From contig OW818680.1 in the NCBI GenBank assembly GCA_942493055.1, forward strand, positions 5,456,001-5,520,000: a DNA stretch of 64,000 nt, given 5' to 3'. Position 1 is the stretch's first letter; every line of letters begins with the position of its first letter. Both the position numbers and the translations under genes were made by a program. Source of the stretch: CAIZQW01 sp942493055. Its GTDB lineage: Bacteria; Verrucomicrobiota; Kiritimatiellia; RFP12; UBA1067. This document shows positions 53,185 through 63,144 of this stretch, piece by piece. The notes beneath the pieces are model-generated. The model worked only from the letters and a program-made list of their open reading frames with translations. It searched no databases and was not told the DNA's origin.

Positions 53185-53234
53185 AACCCCAACCGTATGG
53201 GGTTGCAAAAAGTGTTATATATCTTGCAAAAAGT
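53185..53234 (+). promoter_or_regulatory. Hairpin and 21-nt-spaced direct repeats upstream of the second giant gene
   Basis: A 7-bp stem AACCCCA/TGGGGTT (53185-53204) is followed by two exact copies of TTGCAAAAAGT (53203-53213 and 53224-53234), 21 nt apart, i.e. two helical turns. 'TACAAT' at 53234-53239 may be the -10 of a promoter. This would leave a ~160-nt leader to the start at 53408; otherwise 53094-53407 holds no gene. Confidence 0.4.
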
Positions 53235-53407
53235 ACAATAGACGATTCAGTGAAATACGTGCTAGCATCATCTTAAAGTTTGGCCATATTGGGTATGGGT
53301 GTTATGTTTGTATGTGTTGGCGAATGAACCGAAAGAGTATGTGCTCACTTCAGGGGTCGCTGAATGGTGAGCGTCTCGATGAGGTTCAAAAAAAAGGAGA
53401 AGAAAAG

Positions 53408-56400
53408 ATGAGTATTCAAGTGAAATGTCTCTATTATTCACTCGTAGCAGGAGTGAGTCTGCTGCTGGGCGATGTTGCTCGGGCAACCAGCGACATATGG
53501 GATGGTGAAACTGACGGTGTCTGGGCGACAAGTCAGAACTGGGTCGGCAATGCTACCCCTGGCACGGGGGATACGGCCACCTTCAGCGGTGCGGGAAACG
53601 GATATACCACAATCGATCTTGGAATGGGTGTCACCTTGGGAGCCCTCCTCTTCGATACTTCGAGTGCGGCAGCCTACACCATCGGTTCGGGGGCAGCAGG
53701 CAGTCAGACGCTGCGTTTAGATTACGCAGGGACGATCACGGTCAATCCAGACGTGGCCAACAACCAGTTGCTCAATGCCAGTCTCAGCCTTACGAATGCA
53801 GCGAATGCCACGGCGTCCATCGCCAACAACAGCGCCGCACTGCTGACCCTGGCGGGCGGCATTGTCGCCAATGTGGCGAGCGGCAACGGGCTCTTAACGT
53901 TCACGGGGACTGGGAACACGGCTGTCACGCAGCCCATCACCAAGCCTGGCGCAGGCAGCAACGCCCTCCTCAAGCATGGCACGGGGCTGTTGACGTTCTC
54001 GGCAAACAGTACCTGGAGCGGTTCGGGCGCGGGCTTCCCCTTGGTAGCACGGGAAGGAGACTTAATGTTGAACAGCGGCACGCATACGGTCAATGGCGAG
54101 TTGGTGATCGGCGGAGTCGTGGTTAACGGCGGCGCGGGACAGAATGCCAGAGTCATCGTTGACAATAGTACGCTGAACATTACGAGCTGGTTCTCGTTGG
54201 GGCGTGGTAACGGGACCGGTGGCGTCTCCTCGGATCTGATTGCGAGCAACGCGGCTGTCATCACAGCCGCGAATGTCAGTGCCGGCTTCAATGGCGGCAA
54301 TGCAGCCAATCTTCCCAAGGGCTCGATGACCCTGAACGGTTCCTCCTCACTGACGGTCTCCGGTGCGAACTTCTTTGTGGGTGAATCGGACGGTGCAGAC
54401 ATGACTCTGACCGTCAACAACACAGCCAGCATCAACAGCAATCCGCGAATCCAGCTCGGCGTCAACAATGCCATAGGGACGTTGAACATGAATGGCGGCA
54501 CGGTCATTGCAAAAGGCATCACTATTGCACAGGGAAATAATAACACCAAAACAGGTACCGGTACGGTCACGATCAATGCCGGCACCTTTACCTCCTCCGA
54601 GGACGTGATTCTCGGATTTGCAGGCAACAACAATCTCGGTAAGCTGACGTTGAATGGCGGAACATTCAATATGGGGACGACCGCGATTAAGTGGATGAGA
54701 GTGGGGCAGTGGGATACCAGCAAAGGACAGGTTGACATCCTGAGTGGCGAATTGAAGCTCAATACGAGTTCGTGCATCAAGATGAATGGTGAGGGCACTA
54801 TCGGTGCCAACGTGATCAACCAGACTGGAGGCGCGGTGACCTTTTACAGTGATAACGGCGTCACCGTCGGCGGAACGGGCAATCTTGACTTGCAACGGGC
54901 GGGCTCCGCAGCCAGCTCAAACACCTATCACTTGGATGGGGGCACCTTGACAGTCCCGCAGATCCTCTCCACGGCGGTCACGGGGACCCGGACATTCAAC
55001 TTTAATGGCGGTACGCTCAAGGCGGCCGCGGCCAGCACGGCCTTTATGAATCTCGGTACAGGAAATGCCCGTGCCAACGTGCGAGACAACGGCGCGATCA
55101 TCGACTCAAATGGAAAAAATATCACGGTTGCACAGGCTCTTCTCCAGAGCAATGTGAGCGGCGATGTTGGAACCGGTGGTCTGCGGAAGCTCGGAACGGG
55201 TACGCTGACGCTTTCTGCGGTGAACACCTACGCCGGTCCGACAACGGTGAGCAATGGCACGATGCTGGTCTCCGGCAGTCTTGCGAACGGGAGCGCGGTC
55301 TCGGTCGAATCCAATGCGGTCCTACTCGCGAACGGTACCGTCGGCGGTACGGTTGCCGTTGCGGCCGGGGCGACGCTTGGGGGTTCAGGAATTATTAACA
55401 ATCTGGTGACGCTCTCTGCCGGGGATGCGTCCATAAACATGACCAACAGTGTTATTTCTACGCTGACCTTGGCTGGCGGACTGACGCTCAATGATGGCAA
55501 TCTGCTCTCCTTCGATGTGGGGGCGACGGCGGACAAGATCGCCATGACCGCTGGCAGTTACACCAAGAACCCAGGCACGGTGATGGTCAACATCGCCAAT
55601 GTCGCCAACTTTTCGATCGGGACCTATGATCTGATTACGGGCGCAGGCATCACCTCCACCAACGGGTTTGTGCTGGCGAATACGATCACTCCGTTCTTGA
55701 TCTCCCTCACTGTAGCGGATGGAAAACTCCAGTTGGTGGTTGCGGCTGAGTGGGTCATGGCGTGGTGGAAGGGTGATGTGGATGGCGTCTGGAATACCTA
55801 TAATGCAGGAAATGGCAACTGGGATGAGACCCAAAGCGGCGGGACAGATGCAGATGGCATCCCGCTGGCCAATTTCAATCTCCACTTCTCTGCTGACGGC
55901 GCGGCCAACTTTGACACCACGCTCGGCACGAATACCATAGTCAACACGTTGAGCTTTGACACGGGGACTCCGATCACCATTGCTGGAGCGAATACCCTCA
56001 CCGTGAATGCAGGCATTGTGAACGGTGCGGCAGCAGGAGCCAATAGCATCAGTGTCAGCGGCCTCGTGCTGGGCGGCGACCAGACCTGGGTAAATAATTC
56101 CGCCAACCCGTTTAAGGTCACGGCACCCGTCAGCGGACTCTGCGGGCTGACCAAGAGCGGCACGGGTTCGCTGATCCTGACAGCGGCGAACACCTTCAGC
56201 GGACCGACGACAATCAATGAGGGCACACTGCAACTGGGCGACGGAAGTGTCGATGGTTCGCTCACCAGTGCGATTTCGAATAATGCGAGCCTGGCGTATG
56301 TCGTGGCCTCTGCCCAGACGGCTCCCGGTCCGATCAGCGGCTCGGGCGTTGTCGAAAAGACCGGTGCCGGAACGCTGACCCTGACAGCGGCGAACACCTA

Positions 56401-58816
56401 CAGCGGGCCGACGACGATCAGTGAAGGCACGTTGCAACTCGGCAACGGCACCACAGCCGGTTCGCTCGCCAGCGGCAACTTGATTACGAATAACGCACTG
56501 CTTGCTTATAACGTGCCGACGGACCAGTCTATTCAGCACACCATTACCGGCATGGGTGCGCTCACCAAGACGGGCACTGGCAAAGTCGCACTCTATGGTG
56601 GCAATACCTATTCAGGCGGTACAATCGTCAACAATGGCGTGCTGTCTTATGATGCTAGCGGCCGGACGGATGAACCGAATGTCACACCCTTCGGTTCTGG
56701 AAGCGTGACGCTGAATAGTGGAACCACCCTGCGGCTGGGCGAGACCGTCGGCGGCTACAATAACGCAGCGTACATGATCGCGAACGCGACTACGCTGAGC
56801 AACGCAACCATCAATGTGCTCGATGGCAGCCAGCATCTGACCGGAGCCCTGACAATCGGCTCAAACGGCGGACAGCTTGGTTCAACCTACAATGCTGGAA
56901 ACGTATACGAGGGCAGCAAGGGCCTCTTCCTGGACGGTGTTGTGACCGGCAGTGGAAACCTGACGGTTCAGCATACGGGGTATTTCGTTGGAAATTCGTG
57001 GAATTGTTCTTTCGTTGCCTTCGCCAATGATGCCAATACCTATTCGGGAACTGTCACGGTCAATCCGATGGGCGGTGCGAACGGGGGAAGCTATCTCGGT
57101 ATCAATGCAAGCAGCGCGTTGGCCAACGCGACAATCAATCTGAACGGCAACAATACCAGCACCTACAAGAATTTTGGTAACAGCTTGCTGGTCTTTAACA
57201 CTGGGCTGGGTTCTGCAATGCTCGGAGGATTGGCTGGCAGCGGCGATATTGTCCTCACGGGATACAACGAAGTCACCCATGTTTACGGGGGTGACGCGAT
57301 TGAACTTGTGGTGGGCAATAACAATGCAAGCACGGCCTACTCCGGTGCCATGGGCGGACTTGGTGGACTCACGAAGATCGGGGCGGGAGTCCTGCAACTG
57401 ACGGGCGCGCACAGTTACAGCGGCACCACTGAGGCTCAAGGTGGAACAATCTTGTGTCTTTCGCCCCTGAGGCCCGCCCTCGCTTACACCTTCAACACCG
57501 GGTTTGCCACGAACAGCGGCAGGCTGAGTGTGACCACGGCGTTGGGGTCAACAGCTCCGACCTTCAGCACCAGCGGCGGGCCGAAGGATGGGTTGGGAGT
57601 GGCCACCTTCGCTGGCGGCGCAAACAGTTACATTGATATCACAGCCTCCAGCCTCCCGAATCTGAGCAGCGCAGCGAACTACACGATCGCCATGTGGATC
57701 AGGACGACCCAGGCGGGTGCCGCTTATCTGTACAAGGGCGATCTTGGGTGGGGCTCCAACGATCAGACTTTCTATCTGAATGAAGGGAACACGACCCCGG
57801 GGACCAAGGTCGGCGGTGTCCAATGGGGCGGCGAGTGGGTGACCGGCACGACAGCGGTAAATGATGGCACCTGGAAGTTCATCTCGATTGTCCGGAGCAA
57901 CAGTATTTCTACCGTGTATGTGAATGGCGTTGTCGACGGCACGGACAACGGCATGTGGAACCCTGAACAGGGGACCCAACGCATCCGGATAGGTTGGTCG
58001 CCGAGTGATGATGGCTCCTCTCCTTTCATTGGCGATATCAGCGGTGTCTATATCTATGACAGAGCCTTGACAGACACCCAGATCACGTCGCTTATGGAAA
58101 CAGGTTCGGACGGAATCTTGTGCGCTTCGATCCTTCCGCCTGCTACGGCTGTCCAGGCCGCTGATGGGGCGACCCTTGGCTTTGAGGGCGTTGGGCAAAC
58201 CATCGCGTCATTGACCGGTGTTCCAGGGTCGGTTGTCTCGATCGTTAACAGTGCGTTGACCGTTAATCCTGAAGCAGGATCGGCTGAATTCGCCGGTATG
58301 ATCACCGGCCTCAACGGCTCTGTCGTCAAGGCCGGAAACGGAACGCAGATCCTGAACGGGACAAACAGCTACACGGGTGTCACGCGGGTGAATGCCGGGA
58401 CGCTGGCCGGAACATTCGTGGCCACCAATTCGGCTTTGGTCGTCTCGGCTGGCGGTGCAATCGCGCCCGGCAACGCCGGTGTCGGAACCATGGAGTTCGC
58501 AGACGTGACGATCGAGACCGACGGGCGGCTCGCCTTTGACCTGGTGTCTATCGCGGGCAGCGACAAGATCGTTACAACGGGGGCGCTGAGCCTCGATGGT
58601 CTCTCCTTCACCAATTGCACCTTCGCGTGCCCGGGGCACCTGCCCGCCGGAAACTATGTCCTGGTGGATGCCGCAAGCGTGAGCGGTTCGCTGGGCGCGC
58701 AAGTTGAGGGGCTGCTGACGGACGCTCATACAATGGCCAGCTTGCTGGTGGATGCCGTTAACGGCGACCTCGTGTTGAAGGTCGAGAGCAACGGCACGCT
58801 ACTCATGTTTAGGTAG
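53408..58816 (+). CDS. Giant secreted protein with autotransporter-associated beta-strand repeats and a LamG domain
   Basis: 1802 aa from the ATG at 53408 (AGGAGA 7 nt upstream). A signal peptide (about 1-26, ending 'VARA') is followed by a classic PATR module ('DIWDGETDGVWATSQNWVG') and a long beta-helix with many units like 'GTGTLTLSAVNTYAGPTTV'. Two adjacent units (near 56175 and 56380) are almost identical in DNA, pointing to recent duplication. A LamG/concanavalin-like domain (about residues 1360-1560, 'FAGGANSYIDITASSLPNL') follows. There is no C-terminal barrel; the protein ends in GTLLMFR, matching ATLIFLR of the first giant protein. Likely a surface fibre or adhesin. A strong terminator follows. 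Confidence 0.88.
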   Translation: MSIQVKCLYYSLVAGVSLLLGDVARATSDIWDGETDGVWATSQNWVGNATPGTGDTATFSGAGNGYTTIDLGMGVTLGALLFDTSSAAAYTIGSGAAGSQTLRLDYAGTITVNPDVANNQLLNASLSLTNAANATASIANNSAALLTLAGGIVANVASGNGLLTFTGTGNTAVTQPITKPGAGSNALLKHGTGLLTFSANSTWSGSGAGFPLVAREGDLMLNSGTHTVNGELVIGGVVVNGGAGQNARVIVDNSTLNITSWFSLGRGNGTGGVSSDLIASNAAVITAANVSAGFNGGNAANLPKGSMTLNGSSSLTVSGANFFVGESDGADMTLTVNNTASINSNPRIQLGVNNAIGTLNMNGGTVIAKGITIAQGNNNTKTGTGTVTINAGTFTSSEDVILGFAGNNNLGKLTLNGGTFNMGTTAIKWMRVGQWDTSKGQVDILSGELKLNTSSCIKMNGEGTIGANVINQTGGAVTFYSDNGVTVGGTGNLDLQRAGSAASSNTYHLDGGTLTVPQILSTAVTGTRTFNFNGGTLKAAAASTAFMNLGTGNARANVRDNGAIIDSNGKNITVAQALLQSNVSGDVGTGGLRKLGTGTLTLSAVNTYAGPTTVSNGTMLVSGSLANGSAVSVESNAVLLANGTVGGTVAVAAGATLGGSGIINNLVTLSAGDASINMTNSVISTLTLAGGLTLNDGNLLSFDVGATADKIAMTAGSYTKNPGTVMVNIANVANFSIGTYDLITGAGITSTNGFVLANTITPFLISLTVADGKLQLVVAAEWVMAWWKGDVDGVWNTYNAGNGNWDETQSGGTDADGIPLANFNLHFSADGAANFDTTLGTNTIVNTLSFDTGTPITIAGANTLTVNAGIVNGAAAGANSISVSGLVLGGDQTWVNNSANPFKVTAPVSGLCGLTKSGTGSLILTAANTFSGPTTINEGTLQLGDGSVDGSLTSAISNNASLAYVVASAQTAPGPISGSGVVEKTGAGTLTLTAANTYSGPTTISEGTLQLGNGTTAGSLASGNLITNNALLAYNVPTDQSIQHTITGMGALTKTGTGKVALYGGNTYSGGTIVNNGVLSYDASGRTDEPNVTPFGSGSVTLNSGTTLRLGETVGGYNNAAYMIANATTLSNATINVLDGSQHLTGALTIGSNGGQLGSTYNAGNVYEGSKGLFLDGVVTGSGNLTVQHTGYFVGNSWNCSFVAFANDANTYSGTVTVNPMGGANGGSYLGINASSALANATINLNGNNTSTYKNFGNSLLVFNTGLGSAMLGGLAGSGDIVLTGYNEVTHVYGGDAIELVVGNNNASTAYSGAMGGLGGLTKIGAGVLQLTGAHSYSGTTEAQGGTILCLSPLRPALAYTFNTGFATNSGRLSVTTALGSTAPTFSTSGGPKDGLGVATFAGGANSYIDITASSLPNLSSAANYTIAMWIRTTQAGAAYLYKGDLGWGSNDQTFYLNEGNTTPGTKVGGVQWGGEWVTGTTAVNDGTWKFISIVRSNSISTVYVNGVVDGTDNGMWNPEQGTQRIRIGWSPSDDGSSPFIGDISGVYIYDRALTDTQITSLMETGSDGILCASILPPATAVQAADGATLGFEGVGQTIASLTGVPGSVVSIVNSALTVNPEAGSAEFAGMITGLNGSVVKAGNGTQILNGTNSYTGVTRVNAGTLAGTFVATNSALVVSAGGAIAPGNAGVGTMEFADVTIETDGRLAFDLVSIAGSDKIVTTGALSLDGLSFTNCTFACPGHLPAGNYVLVDAASVSGSLGAQVEGLLTDAHTMASLLVDAVNGDLVLKVESNGTLLMFR

Positions 58817-58849
58817 CCGTCTGTTCGAAGTCCATAGTACAGATTGATA

Positions 58850-58890
58850 GGGCGGGTCACGGATCATTCGTGACCCGCCCGTTCTTTTTT
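58850..58890 (+). terminator. Intrinsic terminator of the second giant gene
   Basis: A perfect 12-bp GC-rich stem (58850-58861 / 58869-58880) with a 7-nt loop, followed by GTTCTTTTTT. Confidence 0.93.
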
Positions 58891-58937
58891 CATCTGTCAA
58901 CAATGAGCATCCAATACGAATTCGTTGATACGCGCGC

Positions 58938-58966
58938 TTTCCATTGGCGCTCTGCTTTGTTACCAT
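58938..58966 (+). promoter_or_regulatory. Candidate leaderless promoter
   Basis: TTTCCA-N17-TACCAT, with the -10 ending 7 nt before the ATG at 58974. The match is weaker than at the other leaderless sites. Confidence 0.35.
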
Positions 58967-58973
58967 AAAAAAC

Positions 58974-61811
58974 ATGAAAGTTCTAATTCAATGTATTGTC
59001 GCTGTCTGTGCGCTCGCGAGCGGGACCCTCCAGGCTGGCGATATTTCTGTCGTGACGAATATGCCCGGGCTGGTCGCCTTCTGGACCTTTGGCGAGGAGG
59101 CGGGACAACCGCGCATCTCCCTCGGTACACAAGAGAAACATCCGCTCAGCGAAGTAGGCGGATCCATTCCGCGTGTGGAGGGCGGCCCGTTCTCCGGTTA
59201 CTCGGCGGAGTTGAACGGTAAACAGTATTTCAAAATTCCATACGCAATGACAGGCGATCTTAATATTTCCGGAAAGGAGGCTCAGGTCTCCATGTTTGCA
59301 GTCGTGCGCATCGTCAACCTTAAGCAAAGCCGGACGATTGCCGGCATGTGGAGCGAGGGCAAGGGTGCGAACGACGATAGCGGTACGCGTCAATATGGGT
59401 TGCTGATGAATATGCCTTCATACGGCGGCCCTAATAAACTGGTGCCGCACATCTCCAATGAGGGCGGTGTGACAAGGCGTGCCGACGGGAGCGCCTTCCC
59501 CTGGTGTGCGGACTACGCTGTGACGCGATCTGAAGTCCCCACGGAAACATGGTGCACGCTGGGCTTCACCTACGACGGCGCGTATCTTCGCGCCTACATA
59601 AACGGCGTGCTTGATGAGCTCCCGCTTGATCCAGGCAAGCATAAGCGCAAAGACCGCTACTTCACCCAGGAGGGGCCTGGCGGAAAAGATCGCGGCATGA
59701 ATCCCTACTATCATGGCCGCGGTATTTTCAGTTACGATCCAGCCAAGCATGCGCAGAGCAAGCCCGGGGGCGGCGCAGATTTTACAGTCGGCGCGCGTTA
59801 CGCCGTGGGCAAAATGCTGGGGGAGGCGACGATCGGAAAGTTCGGCGGACTGGCCGTCTTTAATCGCGCGCTGACGGATGCGCAGATGAAGCAGCTTCAT
59901 GAGGCGGCCAAGATCTCTGCCCTTCCAGAACCCCCAAGGCTAACACCTTCGATTGATACGGCTATTCCGCGTCTGCGGAAGCCACTGCCCAAACCGTATA
60001 CGAATAAGACGCCCTTCGAACACTTCATTACACGCCAGGGTGAACGCTTGATGGATGGCGGCCAGGAGTTCCGCTTCATCGGCGCGAATATGCCGGGGCT
60101 GATGCTCCCTTACGATTGGACGCTCTATCTCCCGGAACGGCTGACGCTTCCGACTCCCTGGGAGCAGGAGGACGGTTTTAAGACGCTCGACCAGATGAAC
60201 CTGCGCGTGGTGCGGATGTGGAACCTGCCGATGCGTGATCCGAAGGAGGAGCGCAAGCCGTGGCATTATGTGTGGGGACCGGGAGAGTTTAATGAGCAGG
60301 CTTTCCAATGCGTCGATCACCTCTTTGCGCTGGCCAACAGATACGGCGTCCGCGTCATCTTCAACTTCACGGCTGAGGCAGGTGACTACCTCGGCGGTAT
60401 CGGCACATATGCTGCGCATCGGGGTAAGAAGCGCGCAGAGTTCTACACCGATCCGCAACTCAAGGAGGACTACAAGCAGACCGTGCGATATGTGCTGATG
60501 CGCACGAACTCGGTGACGGGCATACCGTATCGAGACGACAAGGCCGTGCTCGCCTGGCAGTTCGGCAACGAAATGCACAACGCGCCTGAAGCCTGGCTCT
60601 CTGAAATGGCCGCCTACATTAAAGAGCTCGCGCCCAACCAGCTGGTTTCCGAGACGCGCCACCGCCCTGGCCAGCCCATGGCGATTGATCCCAACATTGA
60701 TATGGTGACGCGGCACCTGTATGGGAACTACCCTGGCGTGGATGGAGGCTGGGCCGATGCGATCCGCAAGGATGCGGCCAAGCTCAAGGGCCAGCGCCCG
60801 CTCTTTATCGGCGAGTTCGGCCCCTACATTGACGGCAAGATGTTCAAGCCGGAGAACGTAGTCCAGAAAACGCACGATTTTCTTGGTTTTGTGAGCAACG
60901 AGGAGGGCATTTCCGGCGCACTCATCTGGAGCATGTATTTTCATCATCAAGAGGGGGGGTACTATTGGCATCAGATCATGACGTACCCGGCAGTCTGGTC
61001 CTATCATTGGCCGGGCTTTCCAAGCGCAGAGGCGCAACGCGAGGTGGGCCTCATGCAGAAGATGCGCGAAGCCGCCTTCACCATCCAGGGCCGTGTTGTC
61101 CCGCCTCTGGCGGTGCCGGAGGCCCCGGAACTCCTGCCGATCGGGGATGTGCCGCTTCTGACGTGGCGTGGCTCTGCGGGTGCCAGCGGCTATGACATTG
61201 AAAGGGCCCCGCAAGCAGGTGGACCCTGGGCCGCCATTGCGAGCAACATCTCCGACGCGGACATCGCCTATCGTCCGCTCTTCAGCGACACCACGGTGCG
61301 CAGAGGACAGGTCTGGTATTATCGCGTCCTCGCGCAAAATGTTTCCGGCGCGTCAAAACCCTCAAACGTTGTGGGTCCTGTCATTGTGAAGCGCACCTGC
61401 CTGGTGGATGAGTTGCAGGACTTCTCGCGCGTCCACGGTAAGTCCGACGGGTTGAAGCTCAACAACGACTTCAACGCCCTTTATGCGGAGTACCTCTTCC
61501 GCGCACAGGGCAGTACCAACGATTGGGTGACCTACCAAGTGCCGACATCCATCACCTCGGTGTGCGTGGTCGCCTTCTTCGCTAAGGAGCTGTCAGACCT
61601 CACCCTCCAATCCTCAACGGACGGGACGCCTGTTGCCGCGCTCCAGCCTGAACGGAAAGAGCGTCGGCTGCCTGTGCCTCCAGGGGGCGCCGCAGGCAAT
61701 CAGCGCCGGACACTGGTGGAATACACCTGCACGCTCCCGCCAGATCAGCGCTGCCTTACGATACGCTGGAATGGCGCCGCAGAGCTTGATCGCGTGGAAA
61801 TTTATCACTGA
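58974..61811 (+). CDS. Secreted LamG plus GH5-type (beta-mannanase-like) glycosidase
   Basis: 945 aa from the ATG at 58974, which begins a good signal peptide (about 1-19, ending 'GTLQA'); an in-frame start 30 nt upstream would spoil it. A LamG/concanavalin-like domain (about 30-330) is followed by a GH5-type barrel (about 355-700). The barrel has the acid/base glutamate in 'WQFGNEMHN' (Glu533) and the nucleophile in 'PLFIGEFGPY' (Glu614). A fibronectin-like domain ('LLTWRGSAGASGYDIERA') and a C-terminal beta domain end it. Closest in style to GH5 endo-beta-mannanases; cellulase-like activity cannot be excluded. Confidence 0.88.
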   Translation: MKVLIQCIVAVCALASGTLQAGDISVVTNMPGLVAFWTFGEEAGQPRISLGTQEKHPLSEVGGSIPRVEGGPFSGYSAELNGKQYFKIPYAMTGDLNISGKEAQVSMFAVVRIVNLKQSRTIAGMWSEGKGANDDSGTRQYGLLMNMPSYGGPNKLVPHISNEGGVTRRADGSAFPWCADYAVTRSEVPTETWCTLGFTYDGAYLRAYINGVLDELPLDPGKHKRKDRYFTQEGPGGKDRGMNPYYHGRGIFSYDPAKHAQSKPGGGADFTVGARYAVGKMLGEATIGKFGGLAVFNRALTDAQMKQLHEAAKISALPEPPRLTPSIDTAIPRLRKPLPKPYTNKTPFEHFITRQGERLMDGGQEFRFIGANMPGLMLPYDWTLYLPERLTLPTPWEQEDGFKTLDQMNLRVVRMWNLPMRDPKEERKPWHYVWGPGEFNEQAFQCVDHLFALANRYGVRVIFNFTAEAGDYLGGIGTYAAHRGKKRAEFYTDPQLKEDYKQTVRYVLMRTNSVTGIPYRDDKAVLAWQFGNEMHNAPEAWLSEMAAYIKELAPNQLVSETRHRPGQPMAIDPNIDMVTRHLYGNYPGVDGGWADAIRKDAAKLKGQRPLFIGEFGPYIDGKMFKPENVVQKTHDFLGFVSNEEGISGALIWSMYFHHQEGGYYWHQIMTYPAVWSYHWPGFPSAEAQREVGLMQKMREAAFTIQGRVVPPLAVPEAPELLPIGDVPLLTWRGSAGASGYDIERAPQAGGPWAAIASNISDADIAYRPLFSDTTVRRGQVWYYRVLAQNVSGASKPSNVVGPVIVKRTCLVDELQDFSRVHGKSDGLKLNNDFNALYAEYLFRAQGSTNDWVTYQVPTSITSVCVVAFFAKELSDLTLQSSTDGTPVAALQPERKERRLPVPPGGAAGNQRRTLVEYTCTLPPDQRCLTIRWNGAAELDRVEIYH

Positions 61812-61855
61812 TCGCGAAGCAAGGAACAATGGAAAGTTGGAGCGTTTGACGTTGC

Positions 61856-62365
61856 ATGTATATGCGTATATTCGAACAACATAATCTAGGATTGAAAGCC
61901 ACTCCTGAGGGCGACACTTTTTATGAACAGTGGGTCGCAGGAACCTATATTGTCGCTGGAGTCTTTCACCGGCGATGTCAGAACCTTGATGTTAGCCACA
62001 TTCAGAACCAGACTCCAGACCTTTTTCATCTTCTCAGACAGCACAAGAAGGGCATGTGGCCGAGAGGCATCAGCGCATTCTATGCGATTCCCATTTATAC
62101 CTCTGACGAATTTGATGCAGATGTGGTGGATTGGGTGCATGCGCGTCCGAAGTACCGATATGCGATGTGGCATGAGCCAGTACTATACGACCGGACGTTA
62201 AACAAGGCGGAGATGAACAGCTCGTGGGGTTTATATGGTGCAGCCTTCCGTATCTTCTTGTTCGAGGCCGTTTATACGGCTTTGCGTGTGAAAGCCCAGA
62301 AAGAGAGCCATGCCGAGTTTCCACTTGTGAACAACGAGAAAATCATGATCGAAAAAGTTCGGTAA
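61856..62365 (+). CDS. Protein of unknown function
   Basis: 169 aa. No family recognised. No signal peptide or clear membrane segment. Aromatic-rich middle part ('ISAFYAIPIYTSDEF', 'YRYAMWHEPVLYDR') and a C-terminal helix ('AAFRIFLFEAVYTALRVKAQ'). The coding look (balanced composition, no repeats) is good but the ribosome-binding site is weak. It starts 44 nt after the GH5 gene and may be co-transcribed. Confidence 0.55.
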   Translation: MYMRIFEQHNLGLKATPEGDTFYEQWVAGTYIVAGVFHRRCQNLDVSHIQNQTPDLFHLLRQHKKGMWPRGISAFYAIPIYTSDEFDADVVDWVHARPKYRYAMWHEPVLYDRTLNKAEMNSSWGLYGAAFRIFLFEAVYTALRVKAQKESHAEFPLVNNEKIMIEKVR

Positions 62366-62415
62366 GTCGCAGTTTCTTTGATCACGTTTTGCTCACGATT
62401 TGGCCCAATTTCCGC

Positions 62416-62444
62416 TTGCACTAAAAAAAGAGTCGTCCTATACT
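62416..62444 (+). promoter_or_regulatory. Candidate sigma-70 promoter
   Basis: TTGCAC-N17-TATACT, 40 nt before the next start codon. Confidence 0.6.
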
Positions 62445-62484
62445 TGCAACACATTGCTTAAAATGTTAATCGTTTTATTTTAAG

Positions 62485-63084
62485 ATGAAGAGATCAACAA
62501 ATGTTTTTTCATGCTTTCTCCTGTTGGCCGCTATGATTAAACTGGTCTGTGGCTTTCTGGTTGGGTATTACCCGCCGTTCTTCTGGTTGTTTCTGGTCGA
62601 GATTCTCGCGGGATTGATGTGCATTGTCGGTGCAATTGCCGCTTTAGTCCTGACCGGTAGAGAGGTCAGTAAAGGACAACCGGTTATTTGGTTCACGATT
62701 GTTTTGTTTTTTGCTGGGCTAGTCGGCTTTCTTCCTGGCTTTATACCGTCCGCATGTGGCGCAATCATGCGTGCGAAAGTCATTGGCACAGAGAAACTAG
62801 TGCAAGAAGGACGTGCTATTTTGGCAAGTGATCGGGTATGGGCTGACAGGGACATCTACTGGGAATATGTCGAGAATCCACCTCCTGCTCTCCGCAGCCT
62901 GCACGGTTCAGTAAGGGTTTGTAGAGACGATGAGTCAAAGGAGATCGTCCTTTCATGCGTTGTTGTGAAAATGTTTGGATTGGGAGACTTCGCGGGTTTC
63001 AGGATTGTTCCTGTAGGACAGAATGCTCATGGTCTGCGTGTTGCAGAGGGGCTCTACTGGTCGGATGCCTCGGGCTTTTGGTAG
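62485..63084 (+). CDS. Membrane protein of unknown function
   Basis: 199 aa. Three membrane segments (about 8-27, 30-55 and 68-92) are followed by a ~105-residue soluble domain ('GRAILASDRVWADRDIYWEY'), perhaps facing the periplasm or cytoplasm. No family recognised. It has its own promoter with a good sigma-70 match, which supports it as a real gene. Confidence 0.65.
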   Translation: MKRSTNVFSCFLLLAAMIKLVCGFLVGYYPPFFWLFLVEILAGLMCIVGAIAALVLTGREVSKGQPVIWFTIVLFFAGLVGFLPGFIPSACGAIMRAKVIGTEKLVQEGRAILASDRVWADRDIYWEYVENPPPALRSLHGSVRVCRDDESKEIVLSCVVVKMFGLGDFAGFRIVPVGQNAHGLRVAEGLYWSDASGFW

Positions 63085-63144
63085 GTTCGACGCAGCAGCC
63101 AAGTCGACTTAATGATCAGTGTCAACTCACGGACAAAGGATACT

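Noticed and set aside
55385..56539. 384-aa minus-strand frame inside the second giant gene
   Set aside because: Antisense shadow of the repeat-rich coding sequence; composition is that of a reversed Thr/Gly-rich frame.
59940..61337. 465-aa open frame on the minus strand
   Set aside because: Antisense shadow of the GH5 gene; no recognisable domain.
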